DNA of 64,000 nt, taken from Thermoplasmata archaeon UBA61. Its GTDB lineage: Archaea; Thermoplasmatota; Thermoplasmata; Lutacidiplasmatales; UBA184. The stretch lies in assembly GCA_002503985.1 (NCBI GenBank), contig DASW01000008.1:310001-374000 (forward strand), given 5' to 3'. Under the pieces are notes generated by a model. The model was not told where the DNA came from and did no database searches. It saw nothing but the letters and a program-made list of their open reading frames with translations. Each line of letters starts with the position of its first letter. Position 1 is the stretch's first letter. The position numbers and the translations under genes are program-made. Positions 23,116 through 32,285 of the stretch are shown here, one piece after another.

Positions 23116-25242
23116 ATGGATTTGTCAACCGGGCAACTCGAGCTACTGGTCCTGGTGGCCGCTCTCGTCGGTCTCGCGTACGCGGGATTGCAGACCGCGC
23201 TCGTCCTGCGCGAGGACGAAGGCAACGAACGCATGCGCGAGATCGCGGCGGCGATCCGCGAGGGCGCCATCGCGTTCCTGCGTCGCGAGTACACGTTCGT
23301 GTTCGCCGTGGCCGCCGTGCTGGCGGTCGTCATCGCCTTCGCCTTCGGGATCACCGGGGACGGGGCTCGCCTCGCGGTCGGGTTCATCTTCGGGGTCGGG
23401 GGCAGCGCGCTCGCCGGGGCGGTCGGGATGCTCGTCAGCATCCGGGCCAACGTCCGGACCGCCGCGCACGCCATGAAGGGTAACCTCGGAGCGACGATGC
23501 GCTACGCGTTCCGGGGCGGCAGCGTCACTGGGATGTCGGTGGCAAGCCTCGCGCTCCTCGAGCTCGTCGGGTTCTACTGGGCCTTCGGCGGCAACGTCCT
23601 CGACATGGTCGGGGTCCTGTTCGGGGCCTCTCTCATGAGCCTCTTCGCGCGGGTCGGTGGCGGTATCTACACGAAGGGCGCCGACGTCGGGACGGACCTT
23701 GTCGGTAAGGTCGAAGCCGGGATCCCCGAGGACGACCCGAGGAACCCGGGCGTCATCGCCGACAACGTGGGCGACAACGTCGGGGACTGCGCCGGCATGG
23801 CCGCCGACCTGTTCGAGACGTATGTCGTGACGGCCCTCGCCGCGATGCTCCTGGCCTATCTCATCGAGGGGATCCCCGGAGCCTCGCCGCTCGGCACGGT
23901 ATTCCCGAACGCGGTTCTCTTCCCGCTCCTCGTCTGTGCGTGGGCGATCGTAGCGACGATCGTCGGGACGTTCTTCGTGCGGATGCGCACGGGCGGGTCG
24001 ATCATGGGCGCCCTGTACCAGGGCCTTGCCGCCACGACCGCGGTCGGTCTGGTGGGTCTCTACCTCCTAGACTACTACTTCATGGGCGGGAACATCGGGG
24101 TCTTCGTCGCGACGGCGGTCGGCCTCATCGTGATGATACTGATCGTCCTGATCACCGACTACTACACGAGTTCCAAGTACCGGCCGGTCCACAAGATCGC
24201 GGAGGCCTCCCAGGCGGGCGGGGGCCCCACGGTCATCAGCGGGCTCTCGGTCGGGCTCGAGTCGGCGTGGATGCCGGCACTCGTGCTTGTTGGGGGAACG
24301 CTCCTCGCGTATGCCGCGGTGGGTTGGTACAACGGGTTCTCCTCGAGCCACGGGCCGGACGCCTACTTCGGTCTCTACGGAATCGGACTCGCGGCCGCGA
24401 GCATGCTCTCGGTCACCGGGATGATCATCTCGATCGATGCGTTCGGGCCGATCACCGACAACGCGGGAGGGATCGCTGAGATGGCGAAGCTTCCCGAGAC
24501 CGCCCGCGCGATCACCGACCCACTGGACGCGGTCGGCAATACGACCAAGGCGATCACGAAGGGGTACGCCATCGGCTCGGCCGTCCTCGCCGCCCTCGCG
24601 CTGTTCGCGGCGTACACGTTCGCGGCCGCGAAGGACTGGGGCCAGCCGTGGGGCTCGTTTACGAGCCTGCTCACGCTCTCCACGCCCCTCGTTCTCGCCG
24701 GCCTGGTCATCGGAGCCGCGCTACCGTTCCTGTTCACCTCGTTCCTGATGAACGCGGTCGGGGTCGCGGCCGAGAAGATGGTGTTCGAGATCCGCCGGCA
24801 GTTCCGGGAGATCGCCGGGGTCCTGGCCGGGACGGCGAAACCCGACTACGGGAAGTGCGTGGACATCGTCACGCTCACCGCACTCCAGCAGCTGGCCGTG
24901 CCGGCGCTCATCGCCGTCGTCACCCCGCTCGCCGTGGGGTTCCTGCTCGGACCGATTGCACTCGCGGGTCTCCTGCTGGGCACGATCATCTCCGGGTTCC
25001 CGCTCGCCCTCACGATGACCACCGGGGGAGCGGCCTGGGACAACGGCAAGAAGTACATCGAGAGCGGCCACTTCGGCGGGAAGGGCTCGGATGCCCACAA
25101 GGCGGCGATCGTCGGGGACACGGTCGGGGACGCGACCAAGGACACCGCGGGTCCGGCCATCAACCCGCTCATCAAGGTCGTGAACACGATATCGATCCTG
25201 TTCATCGCACTGATTGTAGCGCATTCGATCATCGGGATCTAA
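23116..25242 (+). CDS. hppA: Membrane-bound proton pyrophosphatase, K+-independent type
   Basis: The protein is 708 residues with about 16 transmembrane helices. The pyrophosphate-binding motif is intact: DVGTDLVGKVEAGIPEDDPR followed by ADNVGDNVGDCAG. The second acidic motif (GDTVGDATKDTAGPAINP) is near the C-terminus. It couples PPi hydrolysis to proton export. The segment GNTTKAITKGYAIGSA has Lys where K+-dependent enzymes have Ala, which marks a K+-independent proton pump. A TATA element (GTTTATTTAC, 23068-23077) predicts a transcript start near 23099, so I prefer the ATG at 23116 over a start at 23086. Proton export would suit life at acid pH. Confidence 0.95.
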   Translation: MDLSTGQLELLVLVAALVGLAYAGLQTALVLREDEGNERMREIAAAIREGAIAFLRREYTFVFAVAAVLAVVIAFAFGITGDGARLAVGFIFGVGGSALAGAVGMLVSIRANVRTAAHAMKGNLGATMRYAFRGGSVTGMSVASLALLELVGFYWAFGGNVLDMVGVLFGASLMSLFARVGGGIYTKGADVGTDLVGKVEAGIPEDDPRNPGVIADNVGDNVGDCAGMAADLFETYVVTALAAMLLAYLIEGIPGASPLGTVFPNAVLFPLLVCAWAIVATIVGTFFVRMRTGGSIMGALYQGLAATTAVGLVGLYLLDYYFMGGNIGVFVATAVGLIVMILIVLITDYYTSSKYRPVHKIAEASQAGGGPTVISGLSVGLESAWMPALVLVGGTLLAYAAVGWYNGFSSSHGPDAYFGLYGIGLAAASMLSVTGMIISIDAFGPITDNAGGIAEMAKLPETARAITDPLDAVGNTTKAITKGYAIGSAVLAALALFAAYTFAAAKDWGQPWGSFTSLLTLSTPLVLAGLVIGAALPFLFTSFLMNAVGVAAEKMVFEIRRQFREIAGVLAGTAKPDYGKCVDIVTLTALQQLAVPALIAVVTPLAVGFLLGPIALAGLLLGTIISGFPLALTMTTGGAAWDNGKKYIESGHFGGKGSDAHKAAIVGDTVGDATKDTAGPAINPLIKVVNTISILFIALIVAHSIIGI

Positions 25243-25315
25243 CGTCATCCCGAGGCCGCCGCCTCAAACCGCGGGGTTGATAAACCGGGCCGTGCTCATC
25301 GTGGCCGGGCAGACC

Positions 25316-25357
25316 ATGTGCGACACGTGCGGCTGCAAGACGAAGAAGAAGCCGTAG
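25316..25357 (+). CDS. Possible 13-residue cysteine-rich microprotein
   Basis: An ATG at 25316 opens MCDTCGCKTKKKP and a stop. An in-frame GTG at 25292 would add eight residues. A TATA-like TTGATAAAC lies about 30-35 bases before it. Three cysteines in C-x2-C-x-C spacing plus a lysine tail suggest a metal-binding peptide. It is too short to be certain. Confidence 0.35.
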   Translation: MCDTCGCKTKKKP

Positions 25358-25480
25358 GCCGCCGTCGCGTTCGAGAGCGTTCTCGATCGCGGAGGAGCCG
25401 GAGCGCGCTCCGCTTCCTCGGACGGCTGTCGAACTTAGCGGAGCGGATGGGCGGGTAGGGCTAGCCCTACGGGGCGCCCT

Positions 25481-25840
25481 TCAGGCGTAGTGGCTCAGGC
25501 TCGTGCGTTCCTTCTTGGAAGGGTCGTTCGGGCCGCCGCGCTCGTCGCGCCGGCGCTCCTTCTCGCACTCTTCCTCGGTGACCCAGACGAACTCGAGGTC
25601 CTCGGGGTGGTCGTGAGAGATGAACGCCCCCGCCTCGAAGGCGCTCGAGAGCAGCTCCTCGAGGTTGTCGGCCTCGTTCCCCTCGAGCCGGCCCGCGGTC
25701 CTCCAGTACCAGTCGGGGGCCTTCCCGGAGGCTTGCAGGTACTCGGTGATGAGGTCGTAGATCGACGTGCGGTCGTCCGCCATTCGGACGTGAAGGTGCC
25801 GGTCTTTGTCGGTCGGCGCGGGCGCGTCGGTGGCGGTCAT
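25481..25840 (-). CDS. Conserved-looking acidic protein, unknown
   Basis: The protein is 119 residues from the ATG at 25840. A minus-strand TATA (GTTATAG, centred near 25866) is 26 bases upstream, so a leaderless start is well supported. It contains RTSIYDLITEYLQASGKAPD and NLEELLSSAFEAGAFISHDH. The rest is rich in Glu and Arg (EEECEKERRRDERGG). No cysteine or membrane segment is present. It looks like a small helical soluble protein. No family is recognised. Confidence 0.6.
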   Translation of the reverse strand: MTATDAPAPTDKDRHLHVRMADDRTSIYDLITEYLQASGKAPDWYWRTAGRLEGNEADNLEELLSSAFEAGAFISHDHPEDLEFVWVTEEECEKERRRDERGGPNDPSKKERTSLSHYA

Positions 25841-25931
25841 TGTCCGTTCAATCGACGGCCCTCTATAACGGCTCGGCTCGGCCCGTGGGGACGACCCACT
25901 CTTCAAGAGCGGCCGTGGTCTGGGGCGTACC

Positions 25932-26357
25932 GTGTCTGCTCCGGACGAGAGCTCAGGCGGTGGGTCCCGCCCCACCCCGGGACGTGATGCCGCCCGCAAC
26001 AGTCGCCACGCCTACCTCGTCGGCCGCCTTCACAATCGTCAGATCACGATGGAGGAGGCCGCGGAGCTCTTCGCGCTCATGCAGGGGATGATCCAGACGA
26101 GCGAAGCTGCCCGCCTCGCCCTGATGCGGATGCCTCCCCTGGCCCGCGCGACACCGGGATCTCTCGCGCCCCCGCCGCGCGCTCCAGCCGCGCCCGGAGG
26201 CGGCAGCGACGACCTGCTCCTGATCGGCCTCCTCGCCATGGGTGCGGGAGCCGGCCTTCTCGCGGCGATGACCAAGCGGATCCAGGATGCCACCACCCCC
26301 GCCGGGTCGGCCCCGAGTTCGCGCACCAGCACCGGTGATTCGTCCCGACAGGGGTAG
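25932..26357 (+). CDS. Proline-rich protein with C-terminal membrane helix
   Basis: The protein is 141 residues from a GTG at 25932. A helical segment (ITMEEAAELFALMQGMIQTS) precedes a Pro/Ala-rich linker. A hydrophobic segment (LLLIGLLAMGAGAGLLAAM) and a polar tail follow. It ends 3 bases before mre11, so it is probably in one operon with mre11 and rad50. Whether it tethers repair proteins to the membrane cannot be judged; this is only a context suggestion. Confidence 0.45.
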   Translation: MSAPDESSGGGSRPTPGRDAARNSRHAYLVGRLHNRQITMEEAAELFALMQGMIQTSEAARLALMRMPPLARATPGSLAPPPRAPAAPGGGSDDLLLIGLLAMGAGAGLLAAMTKRIQDATTPAGSAPSSRTSTGDSSRQG

Positions 26358-26360
26358 TGG

Positions 26361-27644
26361 ATGGGACCGGACCGGTTCGTCTTCGCCCACCTCGCGGACG
26401 CGCACGTAGGGGCCTGGCCCCGGGACCCGGCGGTGCGCTTGGCGCTGCGGGAAAGCCTGCTTTCCGCGCTTCGGGTCGCAGAGGAACGGAACGCCGAGTT
26501 CCTGCTCGTCTCGGGCGACCTCTTCCACACGCCGGTCCCCGACCCAGGCGAGGTCGCGCCGGTCACCGCCGCGCTCCGTCGCTTCGTCGACCAAGGCCGA
26601 CGGATTTACGTCATCTACGGGTCCCACGACTACGTCGCGCAGCGAACGAGCTGGCTCGACGTCCTCGCCGAGACCGGCGTCTTTCTCAAGGTCGCGCCGG
26701 AAGCGGTGCGCTCCGAGGGGACCCGCTGGAGCCTCCCGTTCCTGGTCGACGCACCGACGGGGGCCCGGATCGCCGGCATCTCCGGACGCTCCCACGGTCT
26801 CGACCGGGAGTACTTCCGTGCGGTCGACTCCGAAGCGTTCCGCGCCGAGCCGGGGTTCAAGATCTTCCAGTTCCACGCCGCGGTCGAAGAATACCTCCCC
26901 GAGAGCCTTCGGGAGCACATCCACGGGATCCGGCGGGAAGACCTCCCCGCCGGATGCGACTACTACGCGGGGGGCCACATCCACTACACCTACACGGGAG
27001 AAGGACCGGGCGGTGGGCTCCTCGTGAACCCGGGGGCCGTCTTCGGGACGAGCCGGACGGATCTCGAGAACGGTCAGGAAGGACGGACCCACCAGGGCGT
27101 CGTCATCGTGACCGTGGAGGGAGGGCGACCCCGAGCCGAATTCGTCGACACGGCCCCTCGCGGCGCGGTCCACTTGGTGGATGTCGACGTCTCGGGGAAG
27201 ACCGCGGACGAGGCGCGGACGGAGCTCGAGCGTCGCCTTTCCGTCGAGGGAAAGCACGGCGCGCTCCTCTTTCCCCGCGTCCACGGGACGCTCGCGGACG
27301 GAACGCTCGCGAGCCTCGCCCTCACACAGCTCGCCCGCCGGCGGAGCCCGGAGGCGGGGACCGTGCACTGGGATGTGCGGGACCTGGCGCCGGCGTCGGA
27401 GGAAGGGGCGGGAGCCACCTCCGAGTCGGAGGTCGAGACCGAAGAGGTGCGTCGGCTCCTGGCGGAGACCGCACTCGGACGGGCGTGGCTCGAAGGGGCC
27501 GAGGGAGAGCGACGGGTCCGCGAGCTCCTCCGGGAGCTCGGCCAACCGAAGGCCGAAGGGGAGTCTCGCCAGGATTACGCCAACGCGCGGCAGGGGAGCG
27601 CCCGCCGGCTGATCGGGGTCCGCCTGGAGCGGACCGGGGACTAG
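26361..27644 (+). CDS. mre11: Mre11-like DNA repair nuclease
   Basis: The protein is 427 residues. Phosphoesterase motifs appear in order: AHLADAHVG (residues 9-17), SGDLFH (51-56), IYGSHDY (85-91) and YYAGGHIHYTYTGEG (about residue 200). They bind two metal ions for DNA end processing. The usual GNHD motif reads GSHD, with Ser in place of a metal-contacting Asn. The C-terminal half (a capping and Rad50-binding region) is long and charged. The gene sits directly before rad50 (9-base gap), the classic archaeal pair for double-strand break repair. No herA or nurA gene is near. Confidence 0.88.
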   Translation: MGPDRFVFAHLADAHVGAWPRDPAVRLALRESLLSALRVAEERNAEFLLVSGDLFHTPVPDPGEVAPVTAALRRFVDQGRRIYVIYGSHDYVAQRTSWLDVLAETGVFLKVAPEAVRSEGTRWSLPFLVDAPTGARIAGISGRSHGLDREYFRAVDSEAFRAEPGFKIFQFHAAVEEYLPESLREHIHGIRREDLPAGCDYYAGGHIHYTYTGEGPGGGLLVNPGAVFGTSRTDLENGQEGRTHQGVVIVTVEGGRPRAEFVDTAPRGAVHLVDVDVSGKTADEARTELERRLSVEGKHGALLFPRVHGTLADGTLASLALTQLARRRSPEAGTVHWDVRDLAPASEEGAGATSESEVETEEVRRLLAETALGRAWLEGAEGERRVRELLRELGQPKAEGESRQDYANARQGSARRLIGVRLERTGD

Positions 27645-27653
27645 GGGCTCACC

Positions 27654-30221
27654 GTGCAGCTGCGCCGTCTTACCGTCAAGAACATCCGCAGTTACGAGGC
27701 GGCCCAGGTCGAGTTCGCGAGCGGGACGACGCTCATCGCGGGGGACGTCGGCTCTGGAAAGACGAGCCTCCTCTACGCCATCGAGATGGCCCTCTTCGGG
27801 GTCGCGGAGGTCAACGCCGCCTACCTCGTCCGACACGGGGCGACCCACGCCGAGGTCGCCGTCGCGTTCGAGGGGCCGGAGCGCCGGTACGAGATCTTCC
27901 GGCGGTTCCGGCGGGTCCGACGCAAGGGCCAGGAATCGTTCGAGCCGGAGCGTATCCGCTTCACGGTCAACGGGAACGACACCTCGTACTCCGCGACCGA
28001 GCTCCGCCAGCAGGTGATCGACCTCCTCGGGTTCCCCGACAACCCCAGCCCCCAGGCTCACTCCGACCTGTGGCGCTGGGCGGTCTACGTTCCCCAGGAG
28101 CGGATGCGCGACATCCTGGCCGCCCGGCCGCAGGACCGCCTCGAGACCGTGCGAAAGGCCCTGGGCGTCGAGCGATACCGCACCGCCGCGGACAATGCCC
28201 AAGAGCTGGCGACCGACCTGCGGCGAAGCGCCGTCTCGCGACGGGCCGAGGCGGACAGAATGCGGTACTTCGACGAGGAGTTTGCCGAAGGGAACCGCCA
28301 GGCCGACCGGCTCCGGATCGACCGGATGACCCTCGAACGCGGGCTCATGGAGCGCGAGGCGGCTGTGGCGACCCTGCGCGCCGCTCGGGCGGAGCTCGAG
28401 GTCGGGGTAAGGAAGGTCGAGGCGGACGAACGGGAGCGCTCGAGCCTCGAACGAGAACAAGAGGCCGACCGACGTTCGCTCAGTGAGCTGCGACACGTCC
28501 TCGAGGAGCAGAGCGCGGAGGCCGTTCGCCGGCGCGCCGAATCCGCCTCCGCGAGCGCCGACGCGGACGCGCTCGGGACGCGGCGAGCTGCCCTCACCGC
28601 CGCCGACCAGGAGCTTTCTCGCCTTCGGGGGGAGCTCGAGCGCCGGTCGACTCTCCTGCGTTCCCTTTCCGAAGCTCGCGCCCTTCTCGCCGCTGCGGAG
28701 CGGAGACGAACCGACGCCCTCGCGGCGGTCGAGCAACACCGGGCCGAGGAGGTCGAGGCGAAGCGAACGAACGAGGAGGCGCTCGCCGAGGGACCGACGA
28801 AGGAGCCTCCGGCTCCCACCCCCGAAAGCCTCGCGAAGCTAGACGAGCGGCTCGTCGCCGCCCGTCAACGAGAGGCCGCCGCCCTCCAGGTCGTGACCCA
28901 GGCGGAAAGCGCCCTCGCTGAGGTCGAGGAGCTCCTGCACGCGGGCGTGTGCCCTCGGTGCCATCAGAAGGTCCACCCCTCCGAGTTCGGGTCCCATCGG
29001 ACCGAGGCCTCGGCGGTCGTCGAGGCGGCCCGAACGAAGCTTTCGACCGCCGAGGCGCACCGCGTCAAGATCGAAGAGGAGCGGCAGGCTCGCGAACGGT
29101 ACGAAAGAGCCCTCGACCGCTGGAAGGAGGTCGAGAAGCGCCGGACCGCTTCCCGGGCCGCCTTGGCCCGGGCGGAGAAGGCGCTCGAGGGCTCGGATCG
29201 AGAGCAGGAAGCGGCCGAGCGCGCCACCACCACGGCCCGGTCGCGAGTGGAGGAACTGTCGCCGGAGGAGGAGCAGGAATCGTCGCTCCGGGCCAGCGTC
29301 GCCCGCGCCGAAGAAGCGAAGGCCACCGCATCCCGGGACGTCGAGAGGTCCGTCCTGGCGGCGGAACGACGGCGAGGCATCGACCGTGCCCTAGAGGTGC
29401 TGAAGACCGAAAGCGGTCGCCTTGAACGCGACGGGAAGCTCCTCAAGGGGAGGGTCGAGGAGCGGGCGGGGCGGGTGGCCGCTCTGCGCGCGGAAGGCGA
29501 GAAGGCCGCGGAGCTACGGGCGGCCGTAGCCGAAGCCGAGCGGAACCTGAAGGCCGCGGAAGACCAGCTGGCCGAGGAGAGGTCCACCCTGGCCCGGCTG
29601 GATGCGCAGCTCGACGAAGCCGCCCGACGCGTGCGGGCGGCCGAGGTGGGCCGGCGCGAGCGGGCGGAGCTCCTGGTCGAGGCCGCTGAGGTCGAGGAGA
29701 AGGCGACCTGGGTCGGCGGACCGTTCCGCGCTACGGTGCTGACGATGGAACAGAAGCTGCTCACGCACGCCCAGGCGCTCTTCGAACGGAACTTCGCGCG
29801 CTATTTCGCGTCGCTCGTGGACGACCCCGGGCTCGTCGCACGCACCGACCCCGCGTTCACGCCCCTCGTGATGATCGAGGGCGAGTGGACCCCCGCCGAG
29901 GCACTGAGCGGCGGCGAGCGGACGAGCCTGGCCCTCGCCTTCCGCCTCGCGCTCGCCCAGGTCGTGCGGGCGATGGGAAGCCTGCACCTCGATACGATCC
30001 TGCTCGACGAACCGACCGACGGTTTCTCTCCCGAGCAGGTGATCCGGATGGGGGAGCTCCTCGAGGAGCTCGCGCTGCCGCAGGTGATCCTTGTGTCGCA
30101 CGAGTCCCAGCTCGCCTCGATCGCGGACCGGGTGATCCGGGTCCAAAAGATAGATGGCCGCTCGGTCCTCGAGGACGCCGGTCCGGTAGTCGCCGACGAA
30201 CCCCCGGCACCCTCCGTCTGA
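27654..30221 (+). CDS. rad50: Rad50 ATPase
   Basis: The protein is 855 residues and starts with GTG. The Walker A box is GDVGSGKTSLLYA (about residues 30-42) and the signature is LSGGERTSLALAFRLA. Walker B is TILLDEPTDGF. A long coiled coil lies between, rich in Glu, Arg and Ala. The zinc hook CPRCHQKVH is at about residues 433-441, near the middle. It holds and positions DNA ends with Mre11. Length and domain order match archaeal Rad50. The coiled-coil part is unusually Arg/Ala/Glu-rich, in line with the high GC of the genome. Confidence 0.95.
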   Translation: MQLRRLTVKNIRSYEAAQVEFASGTTLIAGDVGSGKTSLLYAIEMALFGVAEVNAAYLVRHGATHAEVAVAFEGPERRYEIFRRFRRVRRKGQESFEPERIRFTVNGNDTSYSATELRQQVIDLLGFPDNPSPQAHSDLWRWAVYVPQERMRDILAARPQDRLETVRKALGVERYRTAADNAQELATDLRRSAVSRRAEADRMRYFDEEFAEGNRQADRLRIDRMTLERGLMEREAAVATLRAARAELEVGVRKVEADERERSSLEREQEADRRSLSELRHVLEEQSAEAVRRRAESASASADADALGTRRAALTAADQELSRLRGELERRSTLLRSLSEARALLAAAERRRTDALAAVEQHRAEEVEAKRTNEEALAEGPTKEPPAPTPESLAKLDERLVAARQREAAALQVVTQAESALAEVEELLHAGVCPRCHQKVHPSEFGSHRTEASAVVEAARTKLSTAEAHRVKIEEERQARERYERALDRWKEVEKRRTASRAALARAEKALEGSDREQEAAERATTTARSRVEELSPEEEQESSLRASVARAEEAKATASRDVERSVLAAERRRGIDRALEVLKTESGRLERDGKLLKGRVEERAGRVAALRAEGEKAAELRAAVAEAERNLKAAEDQLAEERSTLARLDAQLDEAARRVRAAEVGRRERAELLVEAAEVEEKATWVGGPFRATVLTMEQKLLTHAQALFERNFARYFASLVDDPGLVARTDPAFTPLVMIEGEWTPAEALSGGERTSLALAFRLALAQVVRAMGSLHLDTILLDEPTDGFSPEQVIRMGELLEELALPQVILVSHESQLASIADRVIRVQKIDGRSVLEDAGPVVADEPPAPSV

Positions 30222-30255
30222 CCGCTGGGCGCGAGCGGGAGCTTTCGAGTATCCT

Positions 30256-31362
30256 CTACGGGACCAGAGACCGGAATTGCTCGGCGTCCCAGGGGGGTCG
30301 GGATGCGAGCTCGAGGTTCTCGGAGAGGTGCTCGGGCCGCTTCTGCCCCACGAGGGGGGCGATCGTGCCGGGCGCCGACCGCGCGAACTGAAGGGCGGTC
30401 TGGGCGGCGGTGAGCCCGCTGCGCCGGGGCCCAGTCCGAGCTAGCTGCCCCTGGAAAAGAGGAACGCTGGTGAAGCATCCGACGCCGAGGCGGCGGGCGG
30501 CCTCGAACAGGGTCGCCCGGTCCCCCTCGACCGGTTGGTTCACGACGGTCGCGGCCTCGGGCATCGAGAGGTTGAACGGGAACTCCACGAAGCGGAACCC
30601 ATGCTCCTCTCCGCCGACCTTGCGCGCCAAGCGGACCGCGGACTCGAGCGAGAAGAAGGCCGGGTCGTCGGGTCGAGCGCGCAGGCAGTCCCAGGTGGCG
30701 AGACCGTAGGCCCTCAGCCGGCCCTCCTCGCGGAACCGCTCGTACAACTCAAAGGCCTTCTCGAGACGAGAGGCGAACTCCTCGGGGCCGACCACCGGTA
30801 TCTGAGTATCGGGCGCATTGTGGAGATACACGAGGTCGATCGTGGAGAGCCCGAGGTTCCGCCGACTTCGCTCGAACTGGTCGGAGAGGTACGAGGGACT
30901 CATCGCGTGGCAGTCGTCCACGATGTCCGCCGGGTCGAGGATGCCCGGGCGGATGAGCTCCTCCGCGATCCAGTGGTCGGGAGGCGTAGGGGACTCGGCG
31001 TCGGGGGCGAAGTACCCGTTCTTCGTCGCCACGAACACTTCGTCCCGCGTCACCTCGTCGCGGTCCTCCAAACGAGCCAGAGCTCTCCCGATGCTGCGCT
31101 CGGCCCGCTGGTAGCGGTAGTTGATCGCCGTGTCGAGGACGTTGACCCGTCCCGAGGTGAGGCATATCGCCACCGCTTGCTCGACGGCGTGGTCCGTCGG
31201 GGCGTCCGGCGGACCGATGTAGGTCCCGAGGCCCATGGAGGAAAGGGCGAGACCGCCCGGAGCGTCTCGGAAATGCTCGGCGGGAAGCTGGCGCGCGTTG
31301 ACCGCCCGACCTCGGAACCGGGAGGTTCCTTCACGGCTCGCATACCCCGAAAGCGCGGCCAC
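30256..31362 (-). CDS. Aldo/keto reductase
   Basis: The protein is 368 residues. All four catalytic positions can be seen: Asp and Tyr in NVLDTAINYRYQRAE, Lys in FVATKNGYF, and His in IDLVYLHNAPD. It belongs to the AKR superfamily and reduces carbonyl groups with NADPH; the substrate is unknown. It has an extra stretch between the active-site Lys and His strands (HWIAEELIRPGILDPADIV). The start is a GTG at 31362; a TATA-like CCTTTTGT is centred about 26 bases upstream. The first 35 residues are before the barrel. It converges with rad50 (34-base gap). Confidence 0.82.
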   Translation of the reverse strand: MAALSGYASREGTSRFRGRAVNARQLPAEHFRDAPGGLALSSMGLGTYIGPPDAPTDHAVEQAVAICLTSGRVNVLDTAINYRYQRAERSIGRALARLEDRDEVTRDEVFVATKNGYFAPDAESPTPPDHWIAEELIRPGILDPADIVDDCHAMSPSYLSDQFERSRRNLGLSTIDLVYLHNAPDTQIPVVGPEEFASRLEKAFELYERFREEGRLRAYGLATWDCLRARPDDPAFFSLESAVRLARKVGGEEHGFRFVEFPFNLSMPEAATVVNQPVEGDRATLFEAARRLGVGCFTSVPLFQGQLARTGPRRSGLTAAQTALQFARSAPGTIAPLVGQKRPEHLSENLELASRPPWDAEQFRSLVP

Positions 31363-31609
31363 GGTCGTGCGGGGGCGAGAGACCACAAAAGGTTCACCGT
31401 GAGCCTTCCTCGGACCCGTCGCCTCGTCACCTTGATGAAGCCACCTCGGCTTCCCATCGGGCCGAGGACCATGCCCGTCGGAAGTACGGACGGTTGCGGA
31501 AGCCGATCCCGCCCGTTCCCGTGGAGAAGTGCCGGTTCTGCCGGCTGAAGCGTCCTTGCCCGATCCACCCTCGCGGTACCCGTTCGTAGGGGCCGCGCCG
31601 GCGCCTCCG

Positions 31610-31810
31610 CTATTCGGCGCCCTTCGAGCGACGGCGCACGGGTCGTCCTCCGGAGATCGCCCCGACCGGGCAATAGGGGACGCACCAGCCGCAGTCGGTG
31701 CAGTTCGAATGGACCACGAGCCGGGTCGGGGTGAGCTCCATCGCATCCGGCGGACAGACCGCGGTGCACAGCCCGCACAGCACGCACGTTTCGGGGTCGA
31801 CGACGATCAC
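31610..31810 (-). CDS. Two-cluster [4Fe-4S] ferredoxin
   Basis: The protein is 66 residues from a GTG. Both cluster motifs are clear: CVLCGLCTAVCP and CTDCGWCVPYCP. It carries electrons in the cytoplasm. The tail is basic (RPVRRRSKGAE). It lies 85 bases after sufU on the same strand, so the two may be co-transcribed and it may supply electrons for cluster assembly (inference). Confidence 0.88.
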   Translation of the reverse strand: MIVVDPETCVLCGLCTAVCPPDAMELTPTRLVVHSNCTDCGWCVPYCPVGAISGGRPVRRRSKGAE

Positions 31811-31895
31811 GCCCGGAACCCTCCGAACCTCCGGTCCTGCGTCGCCGGTCGCACCCCAAGAAGGCCCGCGGACCCTGCGACCGGCAACCGAACCC

Positions 31896-32285
31896 TCACG
31901 CGGCCGGCGGGTCGGGTCCGGGATGCAGGGCCCGTCCCAAGGCGGCGAACCCCGTGAGAGCGCACTTGATCCGGGCCGGGGAGAGCGGGATGCCCAACAG
32001 TTGAAGGATGTCGTCCCGGGTCAGCTTGCCCGCTTGCTCCACGGTGAGGCCGGCAACCTTCTCGGTCATCATCGAAGTGCTTGCCACGCTGATGGCGCAG
32101 CCATCGCCCTCGAAACGGATCTCGTCGATCTTCTGCGACTCCGGGTTGACCTTGAGCCGTAGCGTGATGTGGTCACCGCAGAGAGGATTCGATTCTTCCC
32201 CCTCACGGTTGGCGTCCGGGAGAGGCCCGAAGTTCTTCGGCGTGCGGTAGTGCTGGAGGATGACCTCCTGGTACATGTCGTACAT
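31896..32285 (-). CDS. sufU: SufU/IscU-type Fe-S scaffold
   Basis: The protein is 129 residues. It begins MYDMYQEVILQHYRTPKNFG, typical of SufU/IscU. The three ligand cysteines are present in NPLCGDHITL, GDGCAISVAS and RIKCALTG. An insertion before the last cysteine (LLGIPLSPAR) matches the SufU subgroup, whose members either hold a nascent cluster or take sulfur from SufS via zinc. The C-terminal tail (GPDPPAA) is short. It is in the sulfur region, divergent from sufD. Confidence 0.88.
   Translation of the reverse strand: MYDMYQEVILQHYRTPKNFGPLPDANREGEESNPLCGDHITLRLKVNPESQKIDEIRFEGDGCAISVASTSMMTEKVAGLTVEQAGKLTRDDILQLLGIPLSPARIKCALTGFAALGRALHPGPDPPAA

Noticed and set aside
26357..28486. Long plus-strand frame (709 codons) across mre11 and rad50
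   Set aside because: It is Arg/Gly/Pro-rich, out of frame with two clear genes, and results from the GC-rich codon pattern.
25953..28739. Very long minus-strand frame opposite mre11 and rad50
   Set aside because: It is antisense to two conserved genes and has no recognisable domain; high GC suppresses stop codons.
31521..31589. Short plus-strand frame MEKCRFCRLKRPCPIHPRG
   Set aside because: The Cys pattern is attractive, but only 22 residues follow a GTG, there is no TATA or ribosome-binding site, and it lies in the leader region between ferredoxin and the AKR gene.
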